From positions 1-38,274 of the IMG/VR virus record IMGVR_UViG_3300042988_001208: 38,274 nucleotides of DNA; one strand, 5' to 3'. Every line of letters begins with the position of its first letter. Position 1 is the first letter of the stretch. A program made the translations under genes and the position numbers. The stretch is from a virus. The notes beneath the pieces are model-generated. The model saw nothing but the letters and a program-made list of their open reading frames with translations. It was not told the origin of the DNA and did no database searches. Of the stretch, positions 15,560-21,749 are shown piece by piece.

Positions 15560-15618
15560 GGCTAACCCATCATTCCACCGGACGGCCTTCGGCCGCGCGG
15601 TGAATTCCGGCGTTCGCC
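15560..15618. repeat. attC-like site B
   Basis: This 59-bp imperfect palindrome runs from GGCTAAC (15560) to GTTCGCC (15612). The inner arms are CATTCCACCG and CGGTGAATTCC, and the central hairpin is CGGCC-TTC-GGCCG. The CATTCCACCGG...CGGTGAATTCCGGCGTT arrangement resembles chromosomal-integron attC sites as I know them. Confidence 0.65.
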
Positions 15619-16121
15619 GTCATGCGCTCGTTGCCGCGGCGGTGCCCGTCGCGCAGCATGATGAACTCAAGCAGCAGCAGCGCATCGGCCTCGTTGTCGT
15701 CGCCGGGGTTGTATCCGCGGCGCCTGGCCTCCGCGATCATTGCGTCTTTGTCGGCGTTGCCCTTGCCGGTCGCAGCCTTTTTGATCGTGCCGACCGGGAT
15801 TCCCTGGTATGGGATGCGCCGCTCCTCGCACCAGCTTGTCAGGTGCGCCATGAGCCCGCCATAAATGTGCGCCGCGTCGGTGCCGCGGTGCCCGCGAACC
15901 TCCTCGAAATAGACCTGGCCGATATCGCCGGTGCAGGCGATCACGTCGTCTAGCCAGCGTCGGAATCGCAGGTATCGCATGCCGCCGCCCTCGTACCGTT
16001 GCGGCGAGAAGTTCGATATGCCGCTCTCGACCCGCTTGCTCGCCATCATCACCGCCCATCCGGTCGTCGTTCCGAGGTCGAGGGCGAGGACGGAGGCCCG
16101 CCGCGCTGGCGCCGCTCCCAT
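15570..16121 (-). CDS. RuvC-like Holliday junction resolvase
   Basis: This RNase H-fold endonuclease, of the type phages use to resolve branched DNA before packaging, has VLALDLGTTTGWAVM (D15), QVYFEEVRGHRG (E73/E74), PVGTIKKAATGKGNADKDAM and PGDDNEADALLLLEF (D142/D146). These are the acidic residues expected for RuvC-type catalysis. A length of about 165 residues would be typical. The last 17 residues (MTANAGIHR onward) are encoded by attC-like site B, so the native C-terminus has been replaced. I chose the ATG at 16121, just before the first strand. It lies inside the preceding gene (73-base overlap) with a weak ribosome site, so the start is uncertain. Confidence 0.82.
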   Translation of the reverse strand: MGAAPARRASVLALDLGTTTGWAVMMASKRVESGISNFSPQRYEGGGMRYLRFRRWLDDVIACTGDIGQVYFEEVRGHRGTDAAHIYGGLMAHLTSWCEERRIPYQGIPVGTIKKAATGKGNADKDAMIAEARRRGYNPGDDNEADALLLLEFIMLRDGHRRGNERMTANAGIHRAAEGRPVE

Positions 16122-16312
16122 TCCCTCAAGATCGCCGCTTCGAGGCTCGCTCGCGCCGCCTTGCCGCGCACCTTCTCGATTTCGTCCAGCCAGGCCCGCC
16201 GCGCCTCCTGCGTCGGTCGCTTGAGCACCGCCCTGGCTTCGCACTCCTGTCTCCATTCCTCGGTCCACGTGAATCCCCTTTCGATGTTCGGTTGCGTCAG
16301 CGGCCCGGTCAT
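16049..16312 (-). CDS. Conserved small phage protein next to resolvase, 87 aa
   Basis: The product contains WRQECEARAVLKRPTQEARR and AWLDEIEKVRGKAARASLEA, a basic helical pattern that I associate with small uncharacterised proteins near phage resolvase genes. The start overlaps the previous stop (ATGA). The 3' end overlaps the resolvase start. The function is unknown. Confidence 0.7.
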   Translation of the reverse strand: MTGPLTQPNIERGFTWTEEWRQECEARAVLKRPTQEARRAWLDEIEKVRGKAARASLEAAILREWERRQRGGPPSSPSTSERRPDGR

Positions 16313-16512
16313 TCATCCGGGCCGATCCTGCACGCGACGGTGCCGCCGATCTGCGCCGCCATAGCGTTGAGCATGTCGTCGCCCGGGTTCTCAACCCGAA
16401 CCGTGAGCACGACCGTCTTCACGGCCGTTCCTGGTGCCTTGCCGGCTTTGAATATCCTCATGCCTTCCAACTCCGCGACCCCTTCCCACGCTTGCGCTGC
16501 TGCTGCGTTCAT
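16309..16512 (-). CDS. Small early protein, 67 aa
   Basis: The ATG at 16512 has an excellent GGAGGGAGGAG just upstream. The product (MNAAAAQAWEGVAELEGMRI, then VLTVRVENPGDDMLNAMAAQ) looks like a helix followed by a beta hairpin. It overlaps both neighbours by 4 bases (ATGA). No family is recognised. Confidence 0.65.
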   Translation of the reverse strand: MNAAAAQAWEGVAELEGMRIFKAGKAPGTAVKTVVLTVRVENPGDDMLNAMAAQIGGTVACRIGPDE

Positions 16513-17108
16513 GCTCCTCCCTCCTGTAGATCGGTTTCCCTCGGTTTGAAAAGATTTGGCATCCGGCTCCGCAGGCTCGCGCATCGCTCCCGGGCGACCT
16601 CGACCGGCGTCGCCTCCATGCGCGGCGCCGGCAGCGCCAACTGCCGCGGCGGGATGGTCGCCGGGAGGCGGCCGGCGGCGATGCCGTCTTCCGCCCGCTT
16701 CAATGCGTGTATCCAGCGCGCCTTGCTCTGCGCGTAGCTGAACTGGAACAGGTCGCGCCCCATGTCCGCCGCTGCGTAGAAGATCGCCGGGTTGCTCCAG
16801 TCCTCGGGGTCGCCGCGGTCCCTGGCGCGCATTTGCACCTGGGCTTCGGCGTGCGCAAGCTCGGGGTGTATCGGCGGCCGGCATAGGCCGATGAACTCCG
16901 GCAGCGTCGGCGGCCATTCGAGGCGCCGGCATCCTTCCATGCCGCGGCGCAGTTCGGCCTCGGTGAAGCCGTGAAGCTCCGCGGCCCAGGCGGCGACTAC
17001 CCTGGGGGCGGCGACCCCGTTAAAAGTCCGGTCCATCTTCGTCGCGCCGAACCTGGCGACGCACCATTCGAGGAACCCCTGGATTGCCTGGTTGATCGCG
17101 TTATCCAT
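16509..17108 (-). CDS. Lambda-P-like replication / helicase-loader protein
   Basis: This 199-residue protein resembles the lambda P group, which recruits the host DnaB helicase to the phage origin. The N-terminus has FLEWCVARFGATKMDRTF and AAWAAELHGFTEAELRRGME; then comes WPPTLPEFIGLCRPP (about residues 65-79), a hallmark of these proteins; the C-terminus is Pro/Arg-rich and probably flexible. It follows the DUF1376 initiator with an 8-base overlap, mirroring the O-P gene order of lambdoid phages. Assignment rests on motif and position. Confidence 0.72.
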   Translation of the reverse strand: MDNAINQAIQGFLEWCVARFGATKMDRTFNGVAAPRVVAAWAAELHGFTEAELRRGMEGCRRLEWPPTLPEFIGLCRPPIHPELAHAEAQVQMRARDRGDPEDWSNPAIFYAAADMGRDLFQFSYAQSKARWIHALKRAEDGIAAGRLPATIPPRQLALPAPRMEATPVEVARERCASLRSRMPNLFKPRETDLQEGGA

Positions 17109-18132
17109 CGAGCGTCACTCCTCCGCCGCGCATGGCGGCGAGTTGGGTTGAGAATGAATCCGTGCCGGTTGCCGGGTTTCCGACCATGGATTTCTGCATC
17201 CACTCCGCCTTGAACCCGCCCCATCCGTTCTCGCAGCAGGTCTGGATTGCCTTTTGCAGGCTCACCCCGGCCTTTTCCGCCTCGCGCTCGACCCCCTTGA
17301 ATGCCGTCTCTGTGGGGGCAAGGTCTTTCGCTTTCCGGGTTTTTATCCAATCGCGTGCGGTCTGCTCCTCGACCCCTTTGCTGACCAGGTATCGAACCGG
17401 GTCGAACGCTTTTGGCTTTTCCGCCTCCGGTGCCTTTGTCGTCAGCAGGTCGGGTTGTTGTTGCGTCTCCTGCCCGGGGGTTTGCCCGGTATGTATTTCA
17501 TGTTTACTCCTCTCCACTCCACTCCTCTCCTCTCCTCTCCTCTCCTCTCCAGAGCGTTTTCCGGTGGAATTTTGGGAATTTCCAGCGGAATTTTCTTTTT
17601 TTCCAGCGGAATTAGTGGAATTTCCAGCGGAACGCTTGTGGCTTTCCTTGGCTGGCCTGCTGCAAAACTCCTCGAATAAGGGGGGCAAAATCTCGGGTTT
17701 TCCGTCCTTTTTCCGGGCGTGATTCTCTTTGCGGATTCGGTCGCATTCCTTGTGCCAGCGGGCCTTCAACCTCTCTGCCCATGCCTCCATTACGACCTCC
17801 GCGACGACCGGGTGATAGAGGCGCCCGTCGCTGCATAGAACCCACCCGCGGAGCACGGTGTCCTGTACCTCGTCCCATCGCTGTGGATAACATCCTGCCG
17901 CGTCGGCTAGAACGTCCGGGTCATACTCGATGCTGCCGGCCGGCTTTTCCTGCCATGCGCGCATCCATAGATTGACCATGTAGAACCCCAATTCCGGTGT
18001 TCGCTTGCAGGTCAGCCAGGCCTTCGAGTTCCGCAACCTGTTGATTTGCAGCGGCATGTAGTTGAGGCCGTCCATGTCCGCCTCTGGCGGCGTGAGCGGA
18101 TCGGGCAGGCCGGTCCGGTCGTCGGTGCTCAT
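17101..18132 (-). CDS. DUF1376 replication initiator-like protein with internal iterons
   Basis: Residues about 20-110 form a DUF1376 domain (LNYMPLQINRLRNSKAW, LGFYMVNLWMRAWQEKP, LADAAGCYPQRWDEV), seen in phage replication genes and DNA-binding by inference. Residues 168-192 are four heptads of the form S-A-G-x-x-x-N, encoded by four 21-bp iterons. Residues about 192-210 (Glu/Arg/Gly/Ser) are encoded by a run of nine pentamers. The C-terminal 100 residues contain a second helical domain (DPVRYLVSKGVEEQTARDWI). An origin inside the initiator gene is the arrangement of lambda O. The ATG overlaps the preceding mini-gene (ATGA). Confidence 0.8.
   Translation of the reverse strand: MSTDDRTGLPDPLTPPEADMDGLNYMPLQINRLRNSKAWLTCKRTPELGFYMVNLWMRAWQEKPAGSIEYDPDVLADAAGCYPQRWDEVQDTVLRGWVLCSDGRLYHPVVAEVVMEAWAERLKARWHKECDRIRKENHARKKDGKPEILPPLFEEFCSRPAKESHKRSAGNSTNSAGKKENSAGNSQNSTGKRSGEERRGEERSGVERSKHEIHTGQTPGQETQQQPDLLTTKAPEAEKPKAFDPVRYLVSKGVEEQTARDWIKTRKAKDLAPTETAFKGVEREAEKAGVSLQKAIQTCCENGWGGFKAEWMQKSMVGNPATGTDSFSTQLAAMRGGGVTLDG
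17506..17550. repeat. Pentamer microsatellite, 9 x WCTCC
   Basis: There are nine consecutive ACTCC or TCTCC units on the plus strand (GGAGA/GGAGT on the coding strand), inside the DUF1376 gene and 8 bases from the first iteron. The last five units are identical. Unit length 5 means slippage by one or two units would shift the frame. Confidence 0.85.
17559..17632. repeat. Iteron cluster II: four TTCCRGYGGAA sites every 21 bp (candidate origin)
   Basis: TTCCGGTGGAA at 17559 and TTCCAGCGGAA at 17580, 17601 and 17622 are spaced exactly 21 bases (two helical turns). Each has TTCC/GGAA dyad symmetry. They sit inside the initiator gene next to a polypurine/polypyrimidine tract, as expected of a lambda-O-type replication origin. 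Confidence 0.7.
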
Positions 18133-18248
18133 GCTTTCCTCCTGTCGCCCTGAAACTTTCCGGCGGAATTTCCCGTTTTTCCGGCGGAATTTCGTGATTT
18201 TCCAGCGGAGGGGTGATGCCTTTCCGCCGGCCTTCCGTTGGTTGTCAT
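18129..18248 (-). CDS. Mini-gene of SAGK repeats, 39 aa
   Basis: This short frame has AAGGAAA before its ATG and 4-base ATGA overlaps with both the CII-like gene before and the DUF1376 gene after. The product contains three heptads, SAGKSRN, SAGKTGN and SAGKFQG, encoded by iteron cluster I in the same frame as the heptads of DUF1376. It is basic and probably disordered. It may be only a translated iteron array that couples initiator translation, or a remnant of a duplicated initiator segment. Confidence 0.5.
   Translation of the reverse strand: MTTNGRPAERHHPSAGKSRNSAGKTGNSAGKFQGDRRKA
18158..18210. repeat. Iteron cluster I: three TTCCRGCGGAR sites every 21 bp
   Basis: TTCCGGCGGAA at 18158 and 18179, and TTCCAGCGGAG at 18200, are exactly 21 bases apart. 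A degenerate TTCCGCCGG follows at 18222. The cluster lies immediately upstream of the initiator start codon, where binding could autoregulate it. Confidence 0.7.
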
Positions 18249-18499
18249 AGCTTTTCCTTGAGCACGCGCTGGAGGCTGTCGACGTATTCCGTCGGAAATA
18301 TCTCGAGCCCCAATGCCTGGGTGATTTGGCAAAGGCGCCGGAGGTCGCCGCCGAGCAACTTCGATAGCTGGCCGTCGCTGACGCCTACTTCATCGGCCAG
18401 GGCTGCCCGCTTGTCGCCCTGCGCGAGAGCCGCTTTAATCCTGGCGAGCGACCGCTCGGATGCCTCTTGTTCCAGCATCTTTCCTGTTCTTTCAACCAT
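18245..18499 (-). CDS. CII-like helix-turn-helix activator, 84 aa
   Basis: RSLARIKAALAQGDKRAALA then DEVGVSDGQLSKLLGGDLRR form an HTH whose spacing and following helix (LCQITQALGLEIFPTEYV) resemble lambda CII-type regulators, which activate lysogeny promoters. The C-terminus is a short amphipathic helix (LQRVLKEKL). It lies directly after the Cro-like gene, the CII position. ATG at 18499 is used; an internal ATG at 18478 with AGGAAAG upstream is a real alternative. Confidence 0.7.
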   Translation of the reverse strand: MVERTGKMLEQEASERSLARIKAALAQGDKRAALADEVGVSDGQLSKLLGGDLRRLCQITQALGLEIFPTEYVDSLQRVLKEKL

Positions 18500-18507
18500 T
18501 TGCGTGC

Positions 18508-18825
18508 TCAGCTATTGGTGCCGGCAAGCTCCGAGCATCCTGGGTTGCCGCACTCGTCGGCGAAACTCTGGCGCAGTACCGGGTCCGCCTTGAGGTCATC
18601 GAGGCTTGCGACTCCGAAATAGTCCAGGGCTTCGGCGATGGATACGGCACCCTCCGACGCGGCGACCATTTGCTTGAGTAGGTCGTCGCCGGGCCGCTTG
18701 CGGGGCTTGCCGTCTTTGGTCGAGAAGAAGCCGACTAGCAGGTAGTCGACGGACGTCCCGGCTCGGTCGGCGAAAACCTTGCGGGCCTCTTTGTCCAGGC
18801 CCATGAAGAAGTCTCTGAAGTTCAT
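18508..18825 (-). CDS. Cro/YdaS-like early regulator, 105 aa
   Basis: The N-terminus MNFRDFFMGLDKEARKVFAD then RAGTSVDYLLVGFF resembles YdaS/Cro-type HTH proteins, in which the second helix follows RAGTS. The rest is a helical extension (LLKQMVAASEGAVSIAEALD) absent from minimal Cro proteins. It is the first gene of the leftward early transcript, divergent from the CI-like gene and separated by a shared control region. AAGGA precedes the ATG. A role in switching to lytic growth is inferred from position. Confidence 0.7.
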   Translation of the reverse strand: MNFRDFFMGLDKEARKVFADRAGTSVDYLLVGFFSTKDGKPRKRPGDDLLKQMVAASEGAVSIAEALDYFGVASLDDLKADPVLRQSFADECGNPGCSELAGTNS

Positions 18826-18872
18826 TGTGGTGGTCCTTGTTTTGTGCCTCGGGGTATCCGTTGCAAATTTAT

Positions 18873-18889
18873 ATTATCTGAACGGTTAT
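18873..18889 (+). promoter_or_regulatory. Operator-like element O3
   Basis: ATTATCTGAACGGTTAT matches ATTATCT-N3-CGGTWAT fully and covers the -10 of the early leftward promoter, where a repressor would block it. Confidence 0.65.
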
Positions 18890-18900
18890 ATGTTTGTCTA
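18873..18900 (-). promoter_or_regulatory. Early leftward promoter
   Basis: On the minus strand, TAGACA (18900-18895), a 16-base spacer and GATAAT (18878-18873) each match consensus at 5 of 6 positions, in an AT-rich patch of a GC-rich genome. Operator O3 overlaps the -10. It would drive the Cro-like to DUF1643 operon. Confidence 0.65.
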
Positions 18901-18955
18901 GGGGGTCATGGAGTTTTTTTACTTGAGGGGTATACTTGCCCCAGAGGAGTTCGAA

Positions 18956-19405
18956 ATGAAAAACGCAGTCGCGTCTATAAAAACCGACGACATTCGCCGG
19001 TGGAACGCTCGCGCCCTGGCTGATAAGCTCGGCGGCGTCTCCCGGTTCGCTGAAAAGCTCGGTCGGGCGCAGGCCCAAATGTCCCATATCATCGGGAAGA
19101 ACCCGGTGAAGATGATCGAATCGAAGCAGGCCCGGCATATCGAGTCCGCCTGCGGTATGGTCGAGGGCTGGCTTGATGTTCCGCACGTCACCGATTGGCT
19201 CGCCATCGAGCGCCGGGATTGGGCTGCCGCCCTTCGCGCGTTCCTGGCGTCCAACGGCATCACGGTCGAAAGCTCGGAGCCCGAATCGCTGCCCGAGGTC
19301 GAGGTGATGACCCTGTTCCGGTCCATGTCGGTGACCAACCGGCGGAAGCTGATCGACATTGCCCGGGTGCTGTCGTCGCCCAATGGCCGCGGCGATCACC
19401 AGTAA
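18956..19405 (+). CDS. CI-like repressor lacking a peptidase domain (149 aa)
   Basis: Residues 13-75 look like a lambda-repressor-type HTH: RWNARALADKLGGVSRFAEK, then GRAQAQMSHIIGKN, then ESKQARHIESACGMVEGWLD. The remaining 75 residues are a short helical tail (EVEVMTLFRSMSVTNRRKLI). S24 peptidase repressors are usually longer than 200 residues with Ser and Lys catalytic residues; none of that is here, so RecA-stimulated self-cleavage is unlikely. The ATG at 18956 has GAGGAG upstream; an in-frame ATG at 18908 is less likely. A TATACT at 18931 may be the -10. It is divergent from the Cro-like gene and is the best candidate to bind the ATTATCT-type operators. Confidence 0.75.
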   Translation: MKNAVASIKTDDIRRWNARALADKLGGVSRFAEKLGRAQAQMSHIIGKNPVKMIESKQARHIESACGMVEGWLDVPHVTDWLAIERRDWAAALRAFLASNGITVESSEPESLPEVEVMTLFRSMSVTNRRKLIDIARVLSSPNGRGDHQ

Positions 19406-19979
19406 TCCGTTGCCGGTGGCGTCGCCCGGCGCCCTGGTGTCGGTGCTGTTCCCTCGCTCGGGGTCCGCGTCGTATCCTGCCGCGCTGGCGGTCGCTGCCG
19501 GTGCCGAGCGGCGGGTTGACGTCGGGGTCGGTCGGCGCGCTGCGCACCTGGCCGAGTTCGGCCGGTCGCCTGGGCAGGCCTCGCTTGCGGTCGCGCTCCT
19601 CGGGTATGTCGCCGCCTGGCGCGGGTGCGTGGTGTTCGCGTCGGGGCGGCCGGTCGGCTCCGCCTACGGGGTCCGCGAGAACTTGGAGCGGGTGCTCTGC
19701 TGCTACATCGAGGCCGGCGCCGTGCCCGACCGTGAGGCGCATTGCCTGGCCGTCGTTCTCCGGCCCTATGGCGACGCGGCACCGCTGTTCGCCGTCGATC
19801 CGGTCCCCGTGCCCTGTCGCCATGTTCTCCGCGTGTTTCCGGCCGTTCTCGATCCATTGCATCCGTCGTCGGTCACCGCCCAGGTGATGGCGAAATCTGT
19901 CGCCGCCGGGTGCGATTTCTGCCCGCTGTTCCGCCCCCCGGAGCCTGCAATCCCGCATCACCACTCGCTTCCCGCCTGA
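19383..19979 (+). CDS. Uncharacterised protein, 198 aa
   Basis: The frame starts at 19383, inside the end of the repressor gene (23-base overlap), and ends at 19979. The product begins MAAAITSNPLPVASPGALVS, is Ala/Val/Arg-rich (SLAVALLGYVAAWRGCVVFA) and has a CDFCP motif near the C-terminus. No clear ribosome site precedes the start; a later GTG is possible. Another frame is also open here, but this one covers the whole gap up to the next promoter. No family is recognised. Confidence 0.5.
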   Translation: MAAAITSNPLPVASPGALVSVLFPRSGSASYPAALAVAAGAERRVDVGVGRRAAHLAEFGRSPGQASLAVALLGYVAAWRGCVVFASGRPVGSAYGVRENLERVLCCYIEAGAVPDREAHCLAVVLRPYGDAAPLFAVDPVPVPCRHVLRVFPAVLDPLHPSSVTAQVMAKSVAAGCDFCPLFRPPEPAIPHHHSLPA

Positions 19980-19999
19980 TTTATCCCCTCTGTAAAAAA

Positions 20000-20016
20000 A
20001 TTATCTTCAGGGTATT
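20000..20016 (+). promoter_or_regulatory. Operator-like element O5 (degenerate)
   Basis: ATTATCTTCAGGGTATT keeps the ATTATCT half exactly and 5 of 7 bases of the CGGTAAT half. It is centred 42 bases (four helical turns) from O4 and overlaps the proposed -35. Confidence 0.4.
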
Positions 20017-20043
20017 GCATTCGCTTTTTTTTCGTGGTCAAAT
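20015..20043 (+). promoter_or_regulatory. Rightward promoter candidate for the recombination operon
   Basis: TTGCAT (20015-20020), a 17-base T-rich spacer, then TCAAAT (20038-20043). The AT-rich block stands out from the surrounding GC-rich sequence. It is flanked by O5 and O4, so it is likely repressed in the lysogen. Confidence 0.45.
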
Positions 20044-20058
20044 TATCTCGTCGGTTAT
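20042..20058 (+). promoter_or_regulatory. Operator-like element O4
   Basis: ATTATCTCGTCGGTTAT matches the consensus fully and shares 14 of 17 bases with O3. It lies just downstream of the proposed -10. Confidence 0.6.
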
Positions 20059-20093
20059 GTAGTTCCCATCAACGGTAATTTGGAGGATTCACC

Positions 20094-21143
20094 ATGAAAC
20101 AAGGTCGCTCCCTGGTCGAACTGGCCCAAGAACTGTCCCGCCGCGTCACCGCGAAGTCGGATTTCGTTGCGGACACCCGCTCCCTGTCGCTGTCCGCCGA
20201 TGCCACCACCCTGGCGGCGGAGGATTCCGCTTATCCCATCACCCCGCTAGTCCATCGCCAGATCGGCGCCTGGGCGAACGTGCCGGCGAAATACTACGAC
20301 CGCATGCAGGCCGAGGCGCCCGAACTGCTGTCGCGCAACATCAACCACTGGCTGACGGCGGCCAAGGACGTGCGCCGCATGATCCGCACCCTCGACGGCA
20401 ACGCTCGCGCGTTCCTGTCGGACCGCTATCGTCGCATTGACAACGAGCAGGTCGCCGAGGCGGTGCTGCCGCTGCTGCTCGGTGCCGGCCCGGATATCCG
20501 CGTCGAGTCCTGCGAAGTCACCGAGTCGAAGCTGTACCTGAAAGCGGTCTTCCCTCGCATCGAGGGCGAAGTGAAGCGCGGCGACGCGGTGCAGTCCGGC
20601 ATCGTGATTTCCAACTCCGAGGTCGGCTTGGGCTCGCTGTCGGTCCAGCCGCTGATCTTCCGCCTGGTCTGCACGAACGGCATGGTGTTGCCCGATTCCG
20701 GCTTGTCCCGCTATCACGTCGGCGGCAAGGTCGGCGACGGCGCCAACATCGAGGCGTTGCTGCGCGACGAAACCAAGGCGGCCGACGACCGCGCGCTGAT
20801 GCTCAAGCTCACCGACGTGGTGCGCGCCTCTCTGGACCAGGTTCAGTTCAATTCCCACCTGGCCCGGATGCGCGTCGCCACCGAGGGCGAAACGGTCGCC
20901 CGTCCGGTGCAGGCCGTCGAGCAACTCTCCAAGGCTTTCACCTTCTCCTCGGGCGAGCAGGATTCGATTCTGAATAACCTGATCCGCGGACAGGACTTCT
21001 CCCGGTGGGGCATGTTGAATGCCGTCACGGCGGTTGCCAACGATCACCCCTCGTATGACCGGGCGACTGAGCTTGAGGAAATCGGCGGTCGCATCCTGAA
21101 CCTGGCCGCCAACGATTGGCGGGTTGTCGCCGAGGCGGCCTGA
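20094..21143 (+). CDS. DUF932 phage/plasmid-like protein (349 aa)
   Basis: The 349-residue product fits DUF932 (phage/plasmid-like TIGR03299 type): ITPLVHRQIGAWANVPAKYY, VRRMIRTLDGNARAFLSDRY, SLSVQPLIFRLVCTNGMVL and LSRYHVGGKVGDGANIE. The family is widespread in phages near recombination genes, and its activity is not established to my knowledge. GGAGG precedes the ATG. It heads the rightward operon that includes exonuclease, annealing protein and SSB, so a DNA metabolism or anti-host role is inferred. Confidence 0.88.
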   Translation: MKQGRSLVELAQELSRRVTAKSDFVADTRSLSLSADATTLAAEDSAYPITPLVHRQIGAWANVPAKYYDRMQAEAPELLSRNINHWLTAAKDVRRMIRTLDGNARAFLSDRYRRIDNEQVAEAVLPLLLGAGPDIRVESCEVTESKLYLKAVFPRIEGEVKRGDAVQSGIVISNSEVGLGSLSVQPLIFRLVCTNGMVLPDSGLSRYHVGGKVGDGANIEALLRDETKAADDRALMLKLTDVVRASLDQVQFNSHLARMRVATEGETVARPVQAVEQLSKAFTFSSGEQDSILNNLIRGQDFSRWGMLNAVTAVANDHPSYDRATELEEIGGRILNLAANDWRVVAEAA

Positions 21144-21144
21144 T

Positions 21145-21381
21145 ATGCCGGCCAAGGATGGCCGCCCCTATTCCACCGAGGACGAGCTTGCCTTTATCGG
21201 CGACCTCGGCCGCGGTGGGGTTCCCGGGGTGTCTCGCATCGACCTGCTCAAGTCCTATCGGGCCGCGGCGTCGCGCCGCACCCGGTGGGGTCATGTTTGC
21301 CGTGGGACCGTGCTCAAGGCTGTCGACCACGCGCTGTCGGTCGAGTCGAGTTGGTCCGTATCCAATCGGGTGAAAAAATGA
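21145..21381 (+). CDS. Small basic early protein, 78 aa
   Basis: It begins one base after the DUF932 stop. The product MPAKDGRPYSTEDELAFIGD then GVSRIDLLKSYRAAASRRTR is basic and helical and may bind nucleic acid. It overlaps the next gene by 4 bases (ATGA). The function is unknown. Confidence 0.6.
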   Translation: MPAKDGRPYSTEDELAFIGDLGRGGVPGVSRIDLLKSYRAAASRRTRWGHVCRGTVLKAVDHALSVESSWSVSNRVKK

Positions 21382-21740
21382 TCGACCGCACTCGCGCCTG
21401 GTTTGCCGGGCGAATCCTTCCGCTCCGCCTCCGCCACGGCATGTTTTGGAGCTCGACTATTCCGTCGCCGCGCGACCTGGCGCGGCAGTTCGGCGCGCTC
21501 GTTGCGGCCTTGGCGGTTGTCCTGCTGCTGCTCGTGATCTATGCCGTCGCCGACCTGATTTCGCGCAATGGCGACCTGGCCGCGCAGGCGGCCCAGGCCG
21601 AGGGGGCGGCGGTTCGGTCTTCCGCAATGCTGGCCGACTGTCTGAACGGCCGCGCCCGGTTTCTGCATCCCAACAACTCCGGCCGCGGTCACGGCATGAC
21701 CGCTGTTGTCTGCGAGCCGGCCTATTCCGTCGAAATCTAG
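21378..21740 (+). CDS. Single-pass membrane protein, 120 aa
   Basis: One strong hydrophobic segment (about residues 34-56, ALVAALAVVLLLLVIYAVA) follows a basic N-terminus, predicting an N-in single-pass inner-membrane protein. The C-terminal 60 residues, including SSAMLADCLNGRARFLHPNN, would be periplasmic and contain two cysteines. Such proteins among early phage genes are often superinfection-exclusion or spanin-like accessories; no specific role can be read from the sequence. Confidence 0.65.
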   Translation: MIDRTRAWFAGRILPLRLRHGMFWSSTIPSPRDLARQFGALVAALAVVLLLLVIYAVADLISRNGDLAAQAAQAEGAAVRSSAMLADCLNGRARFLHPNNSGRGHGMTAVVCEPAYSVEI

Positions 21741-21749
21741 GAGGCCCAA

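Noticed and set aside
15400-15603. Plus-strand frame inside the cassette as the cassette gene
   Set aside because: Its C-terminus is simply attC sequence in translation and the rest is Ser/Phe-rich; the minus-strand frame has a normal, charged helical product and fits the operon. It is not fully excluded, since the attC sites look canonical on the plus strand.
17506-17632. Repeats considered as a CRISPR array
   Set aside because: Units are 5 or 21 bp, without spacers of uniform length, inside a coding gene; no cas genes are present.
20247-21155. Long open frame of about 300 codons on the minus strand opposite DUF932
   Set aside because: It mirrors the codon structure of the DUF932 gene, has low-complexity Gly/Arg/Asp composition and no ribosome site; it is an antisense shadow in GC-rich DNA.
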